Position numbers and translations under genes: made by a program
Part shown: piece after piece, positions 40,396 to 52,639 of the stretch
Numbering within the stretch: the first letter of the stretch is position 1
Layout of the letters: every line of letters starts with the position of its first letter
The notes under the pieces: model-generated
Seen by the model: only the letters and a program-made list of their open reading frames with translations
Databases searched by the model: none
What the model was told of the DNA's origin: nothing
Source of the DNA: Panorpa germanica
Taxonomy: Eukaryota > Arthropoda > Insecta > Mecoptera > Panorpidae
Direction: 5' to 3'
Assembly: GCA_963678705.1 (NCBI GenBank)
Contig: OY783211.1
Coordinates: 11,174,603-11,238,602 of the forward strand
DNA: 64,000 bases

Positions 40396-43348
40396 TTTTT
40401 CATTTCATTTTTTTCAAATTCAGCTTTCATATGTGATTTTATAAAATATAAACTGCCAACATCTGTGAAGTGAAGTTAGCAAATTTTTGCTAGGTGTGGA
40501 CGTGTTGTACAATTTCGTTTAAACAAATGTTGGATTTCGCATGTTGCATTTGCACTAGTATGCAGCACGCACAAAAACACAAAAAAAAAATTTAGAAAAT
40601 TATTCTTTCTGATTCATAATATTTTGACGCTAATGCACACTGTTAAGGAGATATTGCAATAAAATCGTTTTCATCCGCCATTTTTCTAAGATGGCGTCGC
40701 GTGCTGACGTACACCGCGTTGGAAACCTTTCAACTACCCGACACAATGCACGTCACCGTCTTTTATTTACTCCAGCTACTGGATTGCCTACGTCATAATT
40801 TTACAACTTGAAATCTGGGTACTAGCCCTTTAGGGATTTACGCCATTAGTCTACACTACATTCCTAATATTTCTAGACGTAAATCATACCGCTAATCGTC
40901 TTCCAGACAGGTATGGAGGGTGCATTTCTAAACAATATTTGACCTGGTCCGCCGTAGACACCGAAGGTTGCCAGTCTCTTAGGGCGCTTTGTCTCATTAT
41001 CTATCTTTACCCAGAATTTATAATCACTAATATTAATTACTGTCTGAGTTCAAACTAATTGTTAATTTTCAAATAACAATTTCATCAGCACTTCTTACAA
41101 GTCTAGATTGAATGATTTGACAGGTCTATGTAACAAATTTGCACTAGATGCAATGAGATCCAATAATGCCCCCTTCTAGCGCTTTCTTTTTTAAATTTCT
41201 GTGGACACCCATGCTTTTAGTAATGTACTTTAAACATTTAATATGGATTCAACTGGCCTACATATATACCCCCCCCCCTCTCATAAGTGCACCATTGACT
41301 TCTTCCGAACTCGCCTGATCAAATTGCCTGGAAGAAGAATCAACGACATCAATGGTTGACTGCTGTCGCGGTGATAAAAGCGCGTTTTTTATTTTATTTA
41401 TGGAGTCTATTTATTTACAATAAAGTTATAAATATTTTATCGCTTTAGTATATTGAAAATTTAGAGTTCAGTGTCAGAATGATGTTTAAACGCTGACAAT
41501 GCCACTGCCACACAATTATTTTAGGGATTATAAATCGCAAAATAAACGCGGCGATTTAGTTGGCTAATATCTATTATATTGTAATTACAATAGAACTATT
41601 CATTACAGCACAAAACAACGCCTACATATATTTGTAATGCTTCACGTTTGACATCAAATCGAATAATTTAATTTCCTAATTACCAATATCCATGCTCACA
41701 AAATATGAAATGCTTGCTCATTAATATGGACTTATTGAATAGCACCGAGGACTTATTTCGAAGCGCCTGAATGAATACCACCACGACTACATCAAAGCAC
41801 CTGTTCCAAGGCTTCTGGGAAGCGAATCAGCAACCAATAAGACTGCTGAAAATGATTTCATTGTAAACAAATCATTCGTAGAGGTCGCTTCACCTGCGAG
41901 TTCACCTGCTCTAATAACATTTAATCCTTGGAATTAAGACTCTTTTGTCAACACTTTATTATAAAACATTTTAACATAACTCCCAGTTCCCTTCCCGTTT
42001 TACTTTCATTCAAAACTCATCTCATTGTATGTATACTCGTATACTCGTAGCTTATAAATCATTAAAGTTTTCAAAAGTCGTGACAAAAGATTTTTAATCT
42101 TCATTAAATCTTGTTACTTGAAACTTTTTAGCAATGGCCAATGATATACGGGTATAACGTGGTGTAATATTTTAATTCTAATTGACGACATTTAGGTCAT
42201 TACAAATAGGCTGGAAGTTTTTTTTTTGTCTTAGTGCTTTTGTATTAAGATAACGTTAACTTTTCAAGTAGCCCTCTTATTTTAACCGCTTTTTGTTTAT
42301 GTATAGGGTGAATCGAGAAATTAAAAAATTAAAAAAACCTGTTCATTTTTAGGCACGCTCTAGTTTTAGTAAATTAATAAATAATATTAATATTGACAGG
42401 AGATTGTTAAACTATACTTCAAAAATATATTTATTTATTCAATTTTAATATATTCCAATTAAAATATAATGGAAAATATTTAATCAATATTTGTCAATCA
42501 ATAATGTTTGTATTTAATAAATCAATTCTGAAATTTCTAGGTTAAAAATCTATAATATTTTATTTTGAAAATGCCGCCATGAATAGTATTCATTGAAGTT
42601 CTTAAACGTGGCGCTAGAGGAGATAGGTTCTTGCTTGCCTGACATCAGAAGCGTTAGTGTTTTATGATATTAAGAATCCAATTAGGTTCACCTTCAAAAC
42701 TGATGAAAGTTTTTTAACTAGCCGACAAAGTCATTCTCTATGTCACCTTAAAATCTGTCAGATTCTAAGTAAAATTAAAAAGTGTATTCTCACTGCACAG
42801 ATTTTTAATAATAATCATCCCCCCCGACAATCATCAGCGATTTTGATAAGTTTATCTAAGACACAAAACCAACTTTTAAAACTAAAGAAGGAGGAATAAT
42901 TAGAAGCCCGATTATAAAATATACCTGATTTAAATACAGTATTAGTACATTGCAATTAAAACGCCTGCCACCCAACTGTCACGACATTGTTTATTTAAAG
43001 TGAAAATAAACTTTTAAAATACGCGATGAGGTCTTACTTATCGCAGAATCAGATAACAGCTTTGATTGTAATTACAATAATTATTAAAACAGTCTGTCAG
43101 TTTATTTATGTTTTATCATAATTTTTTTAAATTATGATGTATTACACTTTTCAAAGTAATTACTATGTAATAACTTCAAAAATAATGTATAATTATTTTT
43201 GAAATAGTAACGAGGTCGGTTAGAAGAATTAAAGAAGTAATTTTAAAAAGAGCAGACTAGAAAAAACACCAGAGAAATATGTGTTCATAAAACAAAATCA
43301 GTATTATAAATGATTTAATATATTACAAATTTTAATGAAATAATTAGA

Positions 43349-43500
43349 CCTTTATTTTGTAATCTTTTAAATGCTACTTTTAATTTTAACCGATTTTTAA
43401 TCTTGCTTGTTGTTAGACGATTTTTCAAAATTTTGTTTATTTTCTAAATTACGACTGCTCCAAGGCATGGGACCTATTTTCCAATTTATTTCAAGTCGCT
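43349..43500 (+). repeat. Dispersed repeat copy 2 (partner at about 38741-38910)
   Basis: It has the same block order as 38741-38910, plus an extra CGATTTTTAATCTTGCTTG stretch. It ends directly against the tRNA-like segment at 43495, so together they could be one composite SINE-like element. Confidence 0.35.
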
Positions 43501-43565
43501 AGCCCAGTTATCTAATGGTTTCGCACATTGCATTCGTGACGCTAGCTCAATCTAGTAAGAAATAG
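43495..43565 (+). repeat. tRNA-like SINE head or tRNA pseudogene
   Basis: TAGCCCAGTTATCTAATGG resembles a tRNA A box, and AGCTCAATC about 30 bp later resembles a weak B box. It lies at the end of a longer dispersed repeat (about 43349-43500). A functional tRNA cannot be folded. Confidence 0.35.
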
Positions 43566-43734
43566 AAAAACTAATTTCTTGAAAAATATTTCAAATCTTT
43601 AATTCAACTTATGTAATAGTTTGTTTGAGTGGCAACATTAATTATAATCTTGTAAAGAATCATCAAACTGTATAATTTTTATTGCTATCAACATATATTT
43701 TTTGTTATTTTTTCACCAATAGAAAACTTTAAAA

Positions 43735-43795
43735 ATAAGACTGAGAGCGTTAAGCCTGTCACGCAGGAATATTGCGTTTCCGAGTTCGAATTTTG
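43735..43795 (+). repeat. tRNA-Asp-derived sequence (SINE or pseudogene)
   Basis: GCCTGTCACGCAGG at 43754-43767 is very close to the anticodon arm of tRNA-Asp(GUC). It is followed at the right distance by a B-box-like GAGTTCGAAT. The D arm is poor and no acceptor stem closes, so it is not a working tRNA. Confidence 0.45.
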
Positions 43796-45799
43796 TTGTT
43801 GTGTCGCAATGTAACCACAGTAGTTATTAGGCAGTGGTGTAATGGTCTTGGTTTAATAAAAACAATCGGCGCCTAAGAAGTACGCAACAATTATTACTTG
43901 ACTAAAGTCTTTAATTTCTTTAATAGATGGCAGTCACTTACTATACCTCATATTTAAACCTGGATCAATGCGTCTGAATTTTTCTGTTATCTTGGAAAGG
44001 ATATTTATATTTCCATATTATTACTTACAGTATTTACATTTAAACTAGCATGCGGTGAATTTTTACTTTAGTTTTCGTAAAATACTTATCTTCTCTTAAA
44101 AATCATTCTCTATTTCTTTTCTTTTGTTTAATTTATTTACTATCGGCCTATTTCCGATGCTGAACCCTATCACCAACAACCTCCTACCAAGTTAATAATT
44201 TTTTTAATTATATGAAGAAGTTATTTAATTTAAATCAGACCGATCTCACTTTAAAATCTTATATATATTCTTAATCTTAATATATACTGTAGTATATATT
44301 CTAATTAATTTTAGCGAAACATCTTTGCGATTTAATATTTTGAGAATAAAATATGAAATGAAAATGGGTATTTATGAATGAATTTATACGAATGTAAAAG
44401 TAAGTTAGTAGGTCATAATAAATTAAATCAATAAATATATTTATGTATATATAAATATAGATAAAGCACTAAATGTGTAAGACAACATTCAAAAACAACA
44501 TGTTTTGAAATTCAATATTAATTTTCATAAAACAAGTAAATATATATACATATATATATGTATGCATATTTATGATTGTGTCTACAGACAGTTGCCACCT
44601 GAGCCACGCTGTGGTATACTTCTAATTCCTCTTAATCTGAAATACTGTTATTAAATAATAAATAATTCATCGTATTACTCCAATTATACTCATATATACC
44701 ATTCTTATATAAAGCTTATATTATAAATAAAGAATTTGAAAATACATCTATGTACATATTTAATATAAGGAATGGTTAAAGCAATATAACAGAAATATAG
44801 CTTAAAGTACTTAACGAAGAGAGAGAAATATGAGCCCCGTTAGGAAATTAAACCTTTATTACATAATTATAATTTGAGAAGTTTTATTTTTAATAATACA
44901 TTTTTTTTCTCGTCTGTCTGAATTTAGTAGAGATCCAAACCAAACTGGAGACAAGGAGATCATGGAGACATTGATGCAAAGCTGCTACTTTGAGTTCGAT
45001 TTAAAGAACAGCACAATGCTTTCTTGATTTGGTTATTATATCGTTTTATTTATATATACAATATATATTAAATATATAAGCATACAATTATTAAGCAGCG
45101 GTGTAATACTTCTTACATTTCCGTCAATAAACAATCAGTTTTATTTGAATTACAACTACTACTGCAAACTATTTTTTCTTCCAAAGAAAACAACAATATA
45201 TAACGACGTTTGTTTATTCTAAAAAGGTATACAGCTTTAACAATGAAATAACATTTTGTTAATATTTTTAACACCAATTTTAAATAAGTTAATTTCATAA
45301 CTTTAACAATAATATAATTTTCAACGTGTTTACAATTCAAAAATAGAAGAATATTTATTGAAATGAGTTTACAAAACTTTGATTTCATAAATTACTTTAT
45401 ACTTATATTTACGAAATTAAATATAATATGTTAATTTATAATAAGTACTTTTAAATTTCATCAATATTCTGTGGACGGAAGAGTTAACAAATAAGGAGAT
45501 AGAAATAATTAAAACATAAAATAAAAGCCAAATTAATAGAACTGGTCTATTTAATTATAAAAGTAAAAAAGAAACTAAAATAAAACGAACTTTTTCTATT
45601 CGTAAATCACAAAGCACACAAGGAATTTTTATCTTCTAAAGCTCTCTTGTAGCCAGTGATATTTTAAAAAGAAAAACTTAAATAAATATTTCAAATCGAC
45701 TTAGCAGTCAAAAGTTGTTTCTTAGCAGAAACATTGATGTCAGTACAGCAAAAAAAAAATATTAATATTCTATAACTAGAAATAATGATATTTCTTATT

Positions 45800-48700
45800 T
45801 TAAAGTTTTTTTTTTCGAATACATCTGGACACCTTGGTCGCAGTAGCTCCCTGAGAACTGTCAGCCGTGCAAATTCTTTTTAGTCCACTTCTAGTGCGAC
45901 GTGGTTCAGAAACACTATCATCAAGTCCATCTTGAAATGCTCCAGGAGCTGTATTCGCGTAATCCTGGCTTGTCACTTCGGGAGTTTGTTGGATACTTTC
46001 AATTATCGGTTCTGATTCCAAAATGGAATTGCAAGCATTTGCATTAAATACAGGAAATAGCGTTTGGCAAATTACTGGAAAATTAGTGGAGTTCACTTTG
46101 TAAACAGTCCTGAAAAATATTACATGTTTACAATATATAAAAATATTACTAATAATAAAATTAATAATTGAAACGTACTTGCTGTTTTTAACTAAAAATA
46201 ATATTCCATTATTTGTTAGATAGTTCATTACTATAGGCAACATTTCTTCTTGCATCTTAAGGTCTTTTAACATTCGGTCAGGTTTAATTCGGGCTCTGTC
46301 CAAACAATAAGACACACTGCGGCGATACCAAGCCAGCGTCTAAAGATTATTAAAATAATAAGCAAACTGTCTTACATGTTGTAGACATGTAAATAATATT
46401 AAGAACTTACTAGTCTTTCAGCTGGAGCCATTAATAAAAAGTTTTTATCCGCAACGACATGTACATCAGGTTTGTAGCAAGTAACACAAATTTGAGCATG
46501 TTTCATAGATTGCTTTGCATTAAATATCCCATAGCAACAACTATGCTGCCAAGTAGCACAGACAGCACATTTGATCTAAATTAAAACCATTTATAATAAA
46601 TTAAAGTTACAGAATAAATAAACCTTTTTACAATAATACCTATAGCACCTATTGACTTTATGCTCTAGTTAGGTAAATATCTTGTAAATGCAGTTGCAAG
46701 TACATAGCTTTAATTTAATTATTGAACAAATGATTTGTATCATAATAAAATATCATACCATTTCATCAAATTCTTCATCAGAACCACAAACGCAAACAGT
46801 GGAACTGTTGATAATGGTGTTATCACTAACGGATCCTGAAATAAAACAAATAATTGCAATTATTATCTAAATAATAAAACTGATAAATAATTATTATAAA
46901 ACCTCACCAGCAGTGGTATCTGCACCCTTTGTTACCACAGTCTTATTTTCTAGAGTATAATTAAGAAGTGGGTTATCAGTATAATCAGCCTTATTTCCAG
47001 ACTCCGAATTTAAGAAACCGAATGCATTAACATTAGGCAATGATCTGGAGCCCTAGAAGAATTTCATTTTACATACAGAGTTTTTTGTAGTTTAGATATT
47101 ATTACAATTGAACAAAATGTAAACTCACCGTGGTATTTAAGCAATCTAATTGATTTGTAATACAATCTACTTTGGAGTAATGTTCATCTTCGTAACAGAA
47201 GGACTATAAAAATAGAAGATAATTAACAAATAATAATTTAAGTGTAATAAAACACTATTCAATTATATTATACTCAAAATACAAATTTAAATTTAAATTA
47301 AAGGTGATTTAAATACAGACAAGAAATATCTGTTACCCCAGTTTCGCAGGGATTTTTTTTCTTATCATCAAGTTTTCTTTGAGTCTGATTAATTGCAGTG
47401 AGCTCTTGACGTTCCTCCACAGATAAATTATATATTAGACTTTTCTGTAAAATGATGATTGACATTAACATAATATTTAAAAAATGATCACATACTATAT
47501 AGCATATATTTACCTGCAAGAGAGAATTCTTTTTCTCATTCAATATTTTTGATAAGTTGTCTAAATCTTCAGTATGTAATTTTTCAATATCGTCATCATT
47601 TATTTCCTTTGCTGAAATAATGTCGCCAGAACCGTTATGGGCGTCTGCAATTTCAGCAGATTCCAACTAAAATATAAAATATTGTAACAAATCTTCAACA
47701 TTTATTAATAATAACTCATACTTCAATTGTTCTTACATTTACACCGCCCTTAACTGTTCCATTAAAATGAATGGTATGAAATGGTGTACTAAATTTACCA
47801 AGCTTGTAATTAGACATAGGACCTGGGTAGATAAATTCTGCAGTAGAAGACGCTTTGAATCCAGGAGGCTCATAATGTACCGGAGTCACTAGAGCATCAA
47901 TGTGTTAAAAAAATATTGTGTTAAATTTTTAAAGCAAGATACAAACATATAAATATATTTAAACTATTTTTATACTGCATGCATATCTTATCAGGTTTAC
48001 TATTTATAAGAAATATTAATTCAATTATTGTCCAATCCAAGTGATTAGTGTGTTGCCTCTTAGCCAGGCGATAAATTATGAACAAAATTCTTTCTTACTT
48101 CTGTAGTAATTGATAAATTAAATAAATAATAAAATTGTAATTTTGAAATTCCATAAAGTAATACAAATTATATTCAATACTTTGATTGAACCAATGAAAT
48201 GACATAATAATATTTATTTCAGATATTTCAGTCGCTATGTTTTCTTGTAGATCCAAATGACACCTATAAATAACTACAACAGGGATGATTGAGATACTTA
48301 CAAAAATTCATTTTCTTACTCGAATTACTTGACGTAAATTTTAAAATTACAATTATTTCGTTGTTTTAATATGTGAAATGACATTACAACAATGGTTAGG
48401 GTTCAGCAGGGTGACGAAAGAAGGTAACCTATTAGTAGATGATATATTATATGTTTTATTTGTACAATAATTTTTCACTTCGCCGACTGAATATGGCACC
48501 AGTTTACTATTCATAAAAGTTATAAATATCTCCAATAATTTAATAATAAGACTACAAATAACAAACGAAACTTTAGAGGTTATTGCAACACAAACTGTTT
48601 TCAATAACAATCGATCACAATACTCTGTGTTTAAAGAATAACAATCTGCGGAGAACAGTTTTATGTATACTTGAAAGGCAAATGTTTACTTCAGGTTTTT

Positions 48701-49648
48701 GCAAATATTAATGGGTTAGAAATTGTTTACAAACCATCATCATAATATGTAAGCATCATGGAAATGCTAACATCCGCAGGAAGAGTGTCTAAATCTCTTG
48801 TTAATTTCATTCCCCTTCTTATCATCTTAATAGCTTCAGCGCAAAGGTTCTCTGCTTTCATATTATCAATGTTAATTTTTTTTGTTCTGAAAAATATAAA
48901 TGTTATAAATAATTAAATTGAATAGTATAGACTACTGAAATGTGATGAATGTTTAAAATCTCTTGACATACTCTTTATTTCCACCAGCTTGATGTATCTC
49001 AGCAGAATAGTCAGTGTAGTTAATGGAAAATGTATATGTTTCATAGGCTGCGTTTGGTTGATTTTCAGGAGTTAACCCTATTATAATTTGTCGTAGCTAA
49101 AAGGACAAATGAACAACTGTTTCATAATGACATTTATTATTATTCATAAAATGTATATGTCAATAAAATACATACGTAAGTAGCAGTGGTGCAGAGTTTA
49201 AACAGAATTAGAGTTAAAAGATCAATAAAATCAATATTGAGCACTATTCAACTGACGTGACATCTTATACTTACATAGCGCTTATTCATAGCTTCAAAAG
49301 CACCGTGCATCCACTCAAAAAATTGGGTAACAGTCTTGTTCTTGGTATCATTTTTGACAATCCGAACTGTTTGTCCATACAACATACGGCTTCGAAAACA
49401 ATCATGAGGAAATAATCCTCTTGCGAAAAATATATTGCTAACTGCAACAGCAGCAATTTGTCTCACATAAACTATTGACTTAATCTCAGTTTTTATAGCT
49501 TCTTCTGCAGTGACAGTTACCTAAATCATTGTTTGTACATTATATAATCGAATAACATAAGTTTGCGAGACAGATTTGAAACGCATGAGTTACTTACATC
49601 TGTTTCCAAAATTGCTTTTGTGGGCTTACTTTTTAACATTAGCGCCAT
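45800..49648 (-). CDS. HORMAD1: HORMA-domain meiotic axis protein (Hop1/HORMAD1-like), 13 exons, complete
   Basis: Exons on the minus strand: 49598-49648, 49275-49520, 48972-49096, 48735-48886, 47722-47888, 47514-47666, 47337-47444, 47129-47203, 46908-47052, 46759-46835, 46411-46575, 46179-46339, 45800-46109. All have GT/AG borders and their phases agree, giving 1935 nt (644 aa plus stop). Residues about 20-235 match the HORMA domain, with recognisable blocks RGLFPHDCF, TQFFEWMHGAFEAM, YYDD-VTPVHYEPPGF and FSTPFHTIHF. A PHD-type finger follows: C422, C424, C436, C439, H444, C447, C463, C466. Residues about 480-560 look like the winged helix that follows the PHD in Hop1. The tail is basic and ends RKKKL. 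Family role: HORMADs assemble on unsynapsed meiotic chromosome axes and promote break formation and homologue choice. The ATG at 49648 is followed closely by coding similarity. The donor of exon 5 has one alternative (GTAAGA, 15 nt earlier), also in frame. The gene is divergent from the gene at 50099. Identity is strong; whether it is HORMAD1 or HORMAD2 is not meaningful outside vertebrates. Confidence 0.93.
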
Positions 49649-50098
49649 TTTAAAATCCTTTCGTATGCCGCTTTATGATTTAAATTGTTACAATTAAAAA
49701 ATGCAGGAACTGTCAAAAGTATTTATTTATAAAAGCTGACCTTTCAAACTAAAAAGATGTCCGCTTATATTAAATCTAATTATTCACAATATGTAGATTT
49801 TAAATATGTCTTTTATATTTAATTATATTTTTATTTCTAGGAGTGAGCGGCTTCTAACCTAATAAACATGTACACCCAACATCGAGATTCAAATAACTGT
49901 TGCAAGTGAAGTTGGTATCGGAAAAAGAAAATGGCAACACCAGGCAATAATTGTGATTGGTTCTTGATTAAAACAAAATCAAAATATATCTAGTATTCAT
50001 TAAAATAATAAAAAGTGAATTTTGAAACAAAAAAATATATTACAAAGATACTTTTACTAAATTTTCTTTTTATACAAATATTTAAAAAATAATTTTCA
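49649..50098. promoter_or_regulatory. Shared divergent promoter region between the HORMA gene and the 327-aa gene
   Basis: 450 bp separate the two divergent start codons. The stretch must hold both 5' UTRs and both promoters unless upstream non-coding exons exist. No convincing TATA box can be assigned to either side because the DNA is AT-rich throughout. The least AT-rich part is about 49850-49960, the likeliest core. The inference rests on spacing, not on a recognised motif. Confidence 0.5.
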
Positions 50099-51192
50099 AT
50101 GACGGATATATCGGAGATGGATAAACTTACTCTAACCCCAATCAAGAAAATAGAGGATAAGGATATAGATTTAGAACCAATTATGAATTCTAGGGATGAA
50201 AATGAATGCTTGATACGTGGAATTTTAACACTGGAAAGTACTGAAGTTAATGCCCAGAGTAAGGAAGAAGAAATGAAACAAGAGGATTTAGATAAAAATT
50301 ATGTTTATAATGAATGTGCAAAAATTGTACGAAATATCGCTGACAAAGCTGCAACACAGGTTGCATCTGCACCAATTATTATTGGGAGCGATGCAACAGA
50401 ATTTGTTTCAAAAACTATTTCTGAAATGACCAGAAATGTTGTTCAGATGTCGGTGGATAATCAGGAAATGCTTAAGCACAGATCTTACGCTTCGATGACG
50501 TCTGATTTAGTCTGCACGAGCGAAGGAGATATTGATCTCGACACGGAAGTACCTAGCGAGCGGGATCCCTTTAAGGAGAAATCTGCTACGATGACTAAAT
50601 CGACGCAATCAACAACTCAGCAAAATAATTGGAAAATAACTTTGGCTAAGTTGTTTCGATTGAAGAAGAAAACCGAAATGATGGGGTCCCCAGGGTCAGC
50701 TGAGTTGTTTACGACCATTCCATTATCTGAATACGAAGAGAGTCCCACTTCATCACAATCCAAGACTAAATCGTTGGGCAAACTGTTCAGACGGCCTCGA
50801 AGCGTCTTATTTCCTGGTCAGGGCGGTTCCTTGGAACGTGGACTCCATAACATAGAACCAGCAAAGGACAACAGAGGTAACAATTCAGTTTCAAATTTAC
50901 TAAAAAAAACAACTAGAATTACTTACAAGAATACAAGAATTAATTAAAATCTCTACGTAATTTAAACATTTATTTCCATATTACAGGTTTAGGAATTGGT
51001 GCATTTATAAACAGATTGCGAAGAAGAAACCCCACCGAGACCGGGGACACAACTCTTGTACCCGGGGAACAACTTTGCAACCCAATAGTAAAGGAAGGGG
51101 ATGAAACAATTGGACATCCTCAAATCAAAACACCTCGTGGTTTATATGATCCTAAAAATCCAACTCAGGTTGATGCCCCAGCGATCAATTAA
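50099..51192 (+). CDS. Unrecognised two-exon protein, 327 aa, with three basic amphipathic motifs
   Basis: Exon 1 is 50099-50876 and exon 2 is 50987-51192. The 110-bp intron has GTAACA and TTACAG borders and keeps frame (984 nt). I do not recognise the family. The N-terminal half is acidic. Residues about 68-120 look helical and small-residue rich, with a short hydrophobic stretch near APIII. Residues 140-220 are Ser/Thr/Glu-rich and probably disordered. Three related basic motifs lie at 182-191 (LAKLFRLKKK), 226-234 (LGKLFRRPR) and 263-273 (IGAFINRLRRR). The third is created across the splice junction region, which supports the intron. There is no signal peptide or clear transmembrane helix. 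An AATAAA at 51272-51277 follows the stop by 80 nt. The start is the first ATG of the frame, and the codon use looks coding. The gene is head to head with the HORMA gene, so shared germline expression is possible but is inference only. Confidence 0.8.
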
Positions 51193-51271
51193 ACATTTTC
51201 CTGATTTATTTTAATATTAAAACCAAAATTCAATTAAATTATTTGTGAATTCAATATAATTTATTATTAAA

Positions 51272-51277
51272 AATAAA
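51272..51277 (+). terminator. Polyadenylation signal AATAAA of the 327-aa gene
   Basis: This canonical hexamer lies 80 nt after the stop codon at 51190-51192. It would give a short 3' UTR of about 100 nt. AT-rich DNA yields such hexamers by chance, so it is position that supports it. Confidence 0.5.
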
Positions 51278-51292
51278 ACTATTTCTTTAGAC

Positions 51293-52371
51293 ATCTTCAT
51301 TTATTAATAAAATATGATATTTTTTAAAAATGGTACTTGTTATTTTAATATTTCAGTTAATTACTGGACATAATTAAGCAGTAGTTCTAATCTAAAAATT
51401 TGCTACGAGGTAATGTCTTTAATAAGCTCTTGTAAATTTTGGGTCACAGATGAAGATTTTGGTATTTTATAAAAAATAGTAAATCGAAACAATCAAACAG
51501 TAATATCAAGCCATGATTTCAACAACCATACAACATTCTGTGCCAAGAATATAAATTTATAAGAATATATACCTGGAATATTATAATAGACTAAGTAGTA
51601 TTTTTAAATTTAGTGAATATAAGATATTCTGTATTTCTCAAACTGAAAAAGAGTTATTAAAATTGATTAATATTTTGTATTTTACATATATTTTAGTAAA
51701 AGTAACATTTTCTACATATCTTGAGATAAGAGAAGGTAAAAAAAGGAAAGAAGGAATAGACGTAGAGTGACATGTTTAAATGTTAGTAAGAATCGCTATT
51801 TGTACATTGTCATCATCTTAGTAATTTATTTATCATATTAAATTGTTATTAATTAGTTGAAAGATTGGATATTACTAATTTTGATTAAAATATAAAATAC
51901 GCCATCTATTAAACAGTAGCTGTAACAGATTAAGTTCAACATTTGTTTCATAGATAGCATTATCAGTTTATAATTAACAACACCTGATTAGTATGCAACC
52001 AATTATACACGCTTGCTGTTATTATAGTTGCAAGTTGATCAGGCGTTGAAAATATAATTTTACTGCAAAATTACAGACAAACTATCTTGTTAAAAATAAT
52101 AAAAATACTGTATTCTTAATTTCTGCATTTCTTGAAATAAAAGAAGGTTTATTAAAATTGATAATGTGTTTTTAATTTTAGTAAAAATATGATTTTGCAT
52201 CAATTTTGATAGTCATTAAATCAATATATACATAATTTTACCAATTTATAATTTTCTAATTTCTCCATTTTTCCCATTCTATTCCAAACTCTTTCATCGT
52301 TGCTTTTTTATAACCTTATCATCCATCCTGAGGCGGCCTTAGGGGATGGCAAGCAGCGCCTTGCACCTTCC
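51293..52371. other. Intergenic AT-rich spacer
   Basis: It lies between the polyadenylation signal of the 327-aa gene and the foldback element. No coding or structural signal was seen. Confidence 0.6.
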
Positions 52372-52639
52372 AGAAACAACCCAAGTAAAACAATTTATTA
52401 CTACGAGCTGTTCGGCCCGTCGCAAGACAACGAGTGTGAATTATGTATTTTTTTTTTAAATAATTAATATTTCAAATGTGTTAAATTTTTTAATTGAGCT
52501 ATATCCGCTACACTTTAAATTGACAAAATGTTTAATTAAATTACCAATATCTACATTTCTGGCCTTTTTGCAATCTTTTCTCAATTCATTTTTGGAAACC
52601 AAATTGTTTTTTTTAATTTCTTTGATATAGTTAAAAAAA

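Larger units (their letters stand above)
28456..45799. other. Non-coding stretch with scattered repeat remnants; no supported gene
   Basis: Besides the listed LINE, MITE and tRNA-like pieces there is a less AT-rich stretch at 37740-38050 with an open frame (37866-38048) that I cannot identify. There is also a decayed element-like edge near 37436 (CAGTGACAGATTTAGG). Downstream of the HORMA gene, 45113-45799 probably includes its 3' UTR; an AATAAA on the minus strand lies at 45354-45359. Confidence 0.55.

Noticed and set aside
43754-43767. Functional tRNA-Asp gene
   Set aside because: The anticodon arm is good but the D arm and acceptor stem do not form, so it is a remnant or SINE head.
47298-47666. 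122-codon minus-strand frame as a separate small gene
   Set aside because: It is exons 6 and 7 of the HORMA gene read through the intron between them; the apparent start is a TTG at an exon border.
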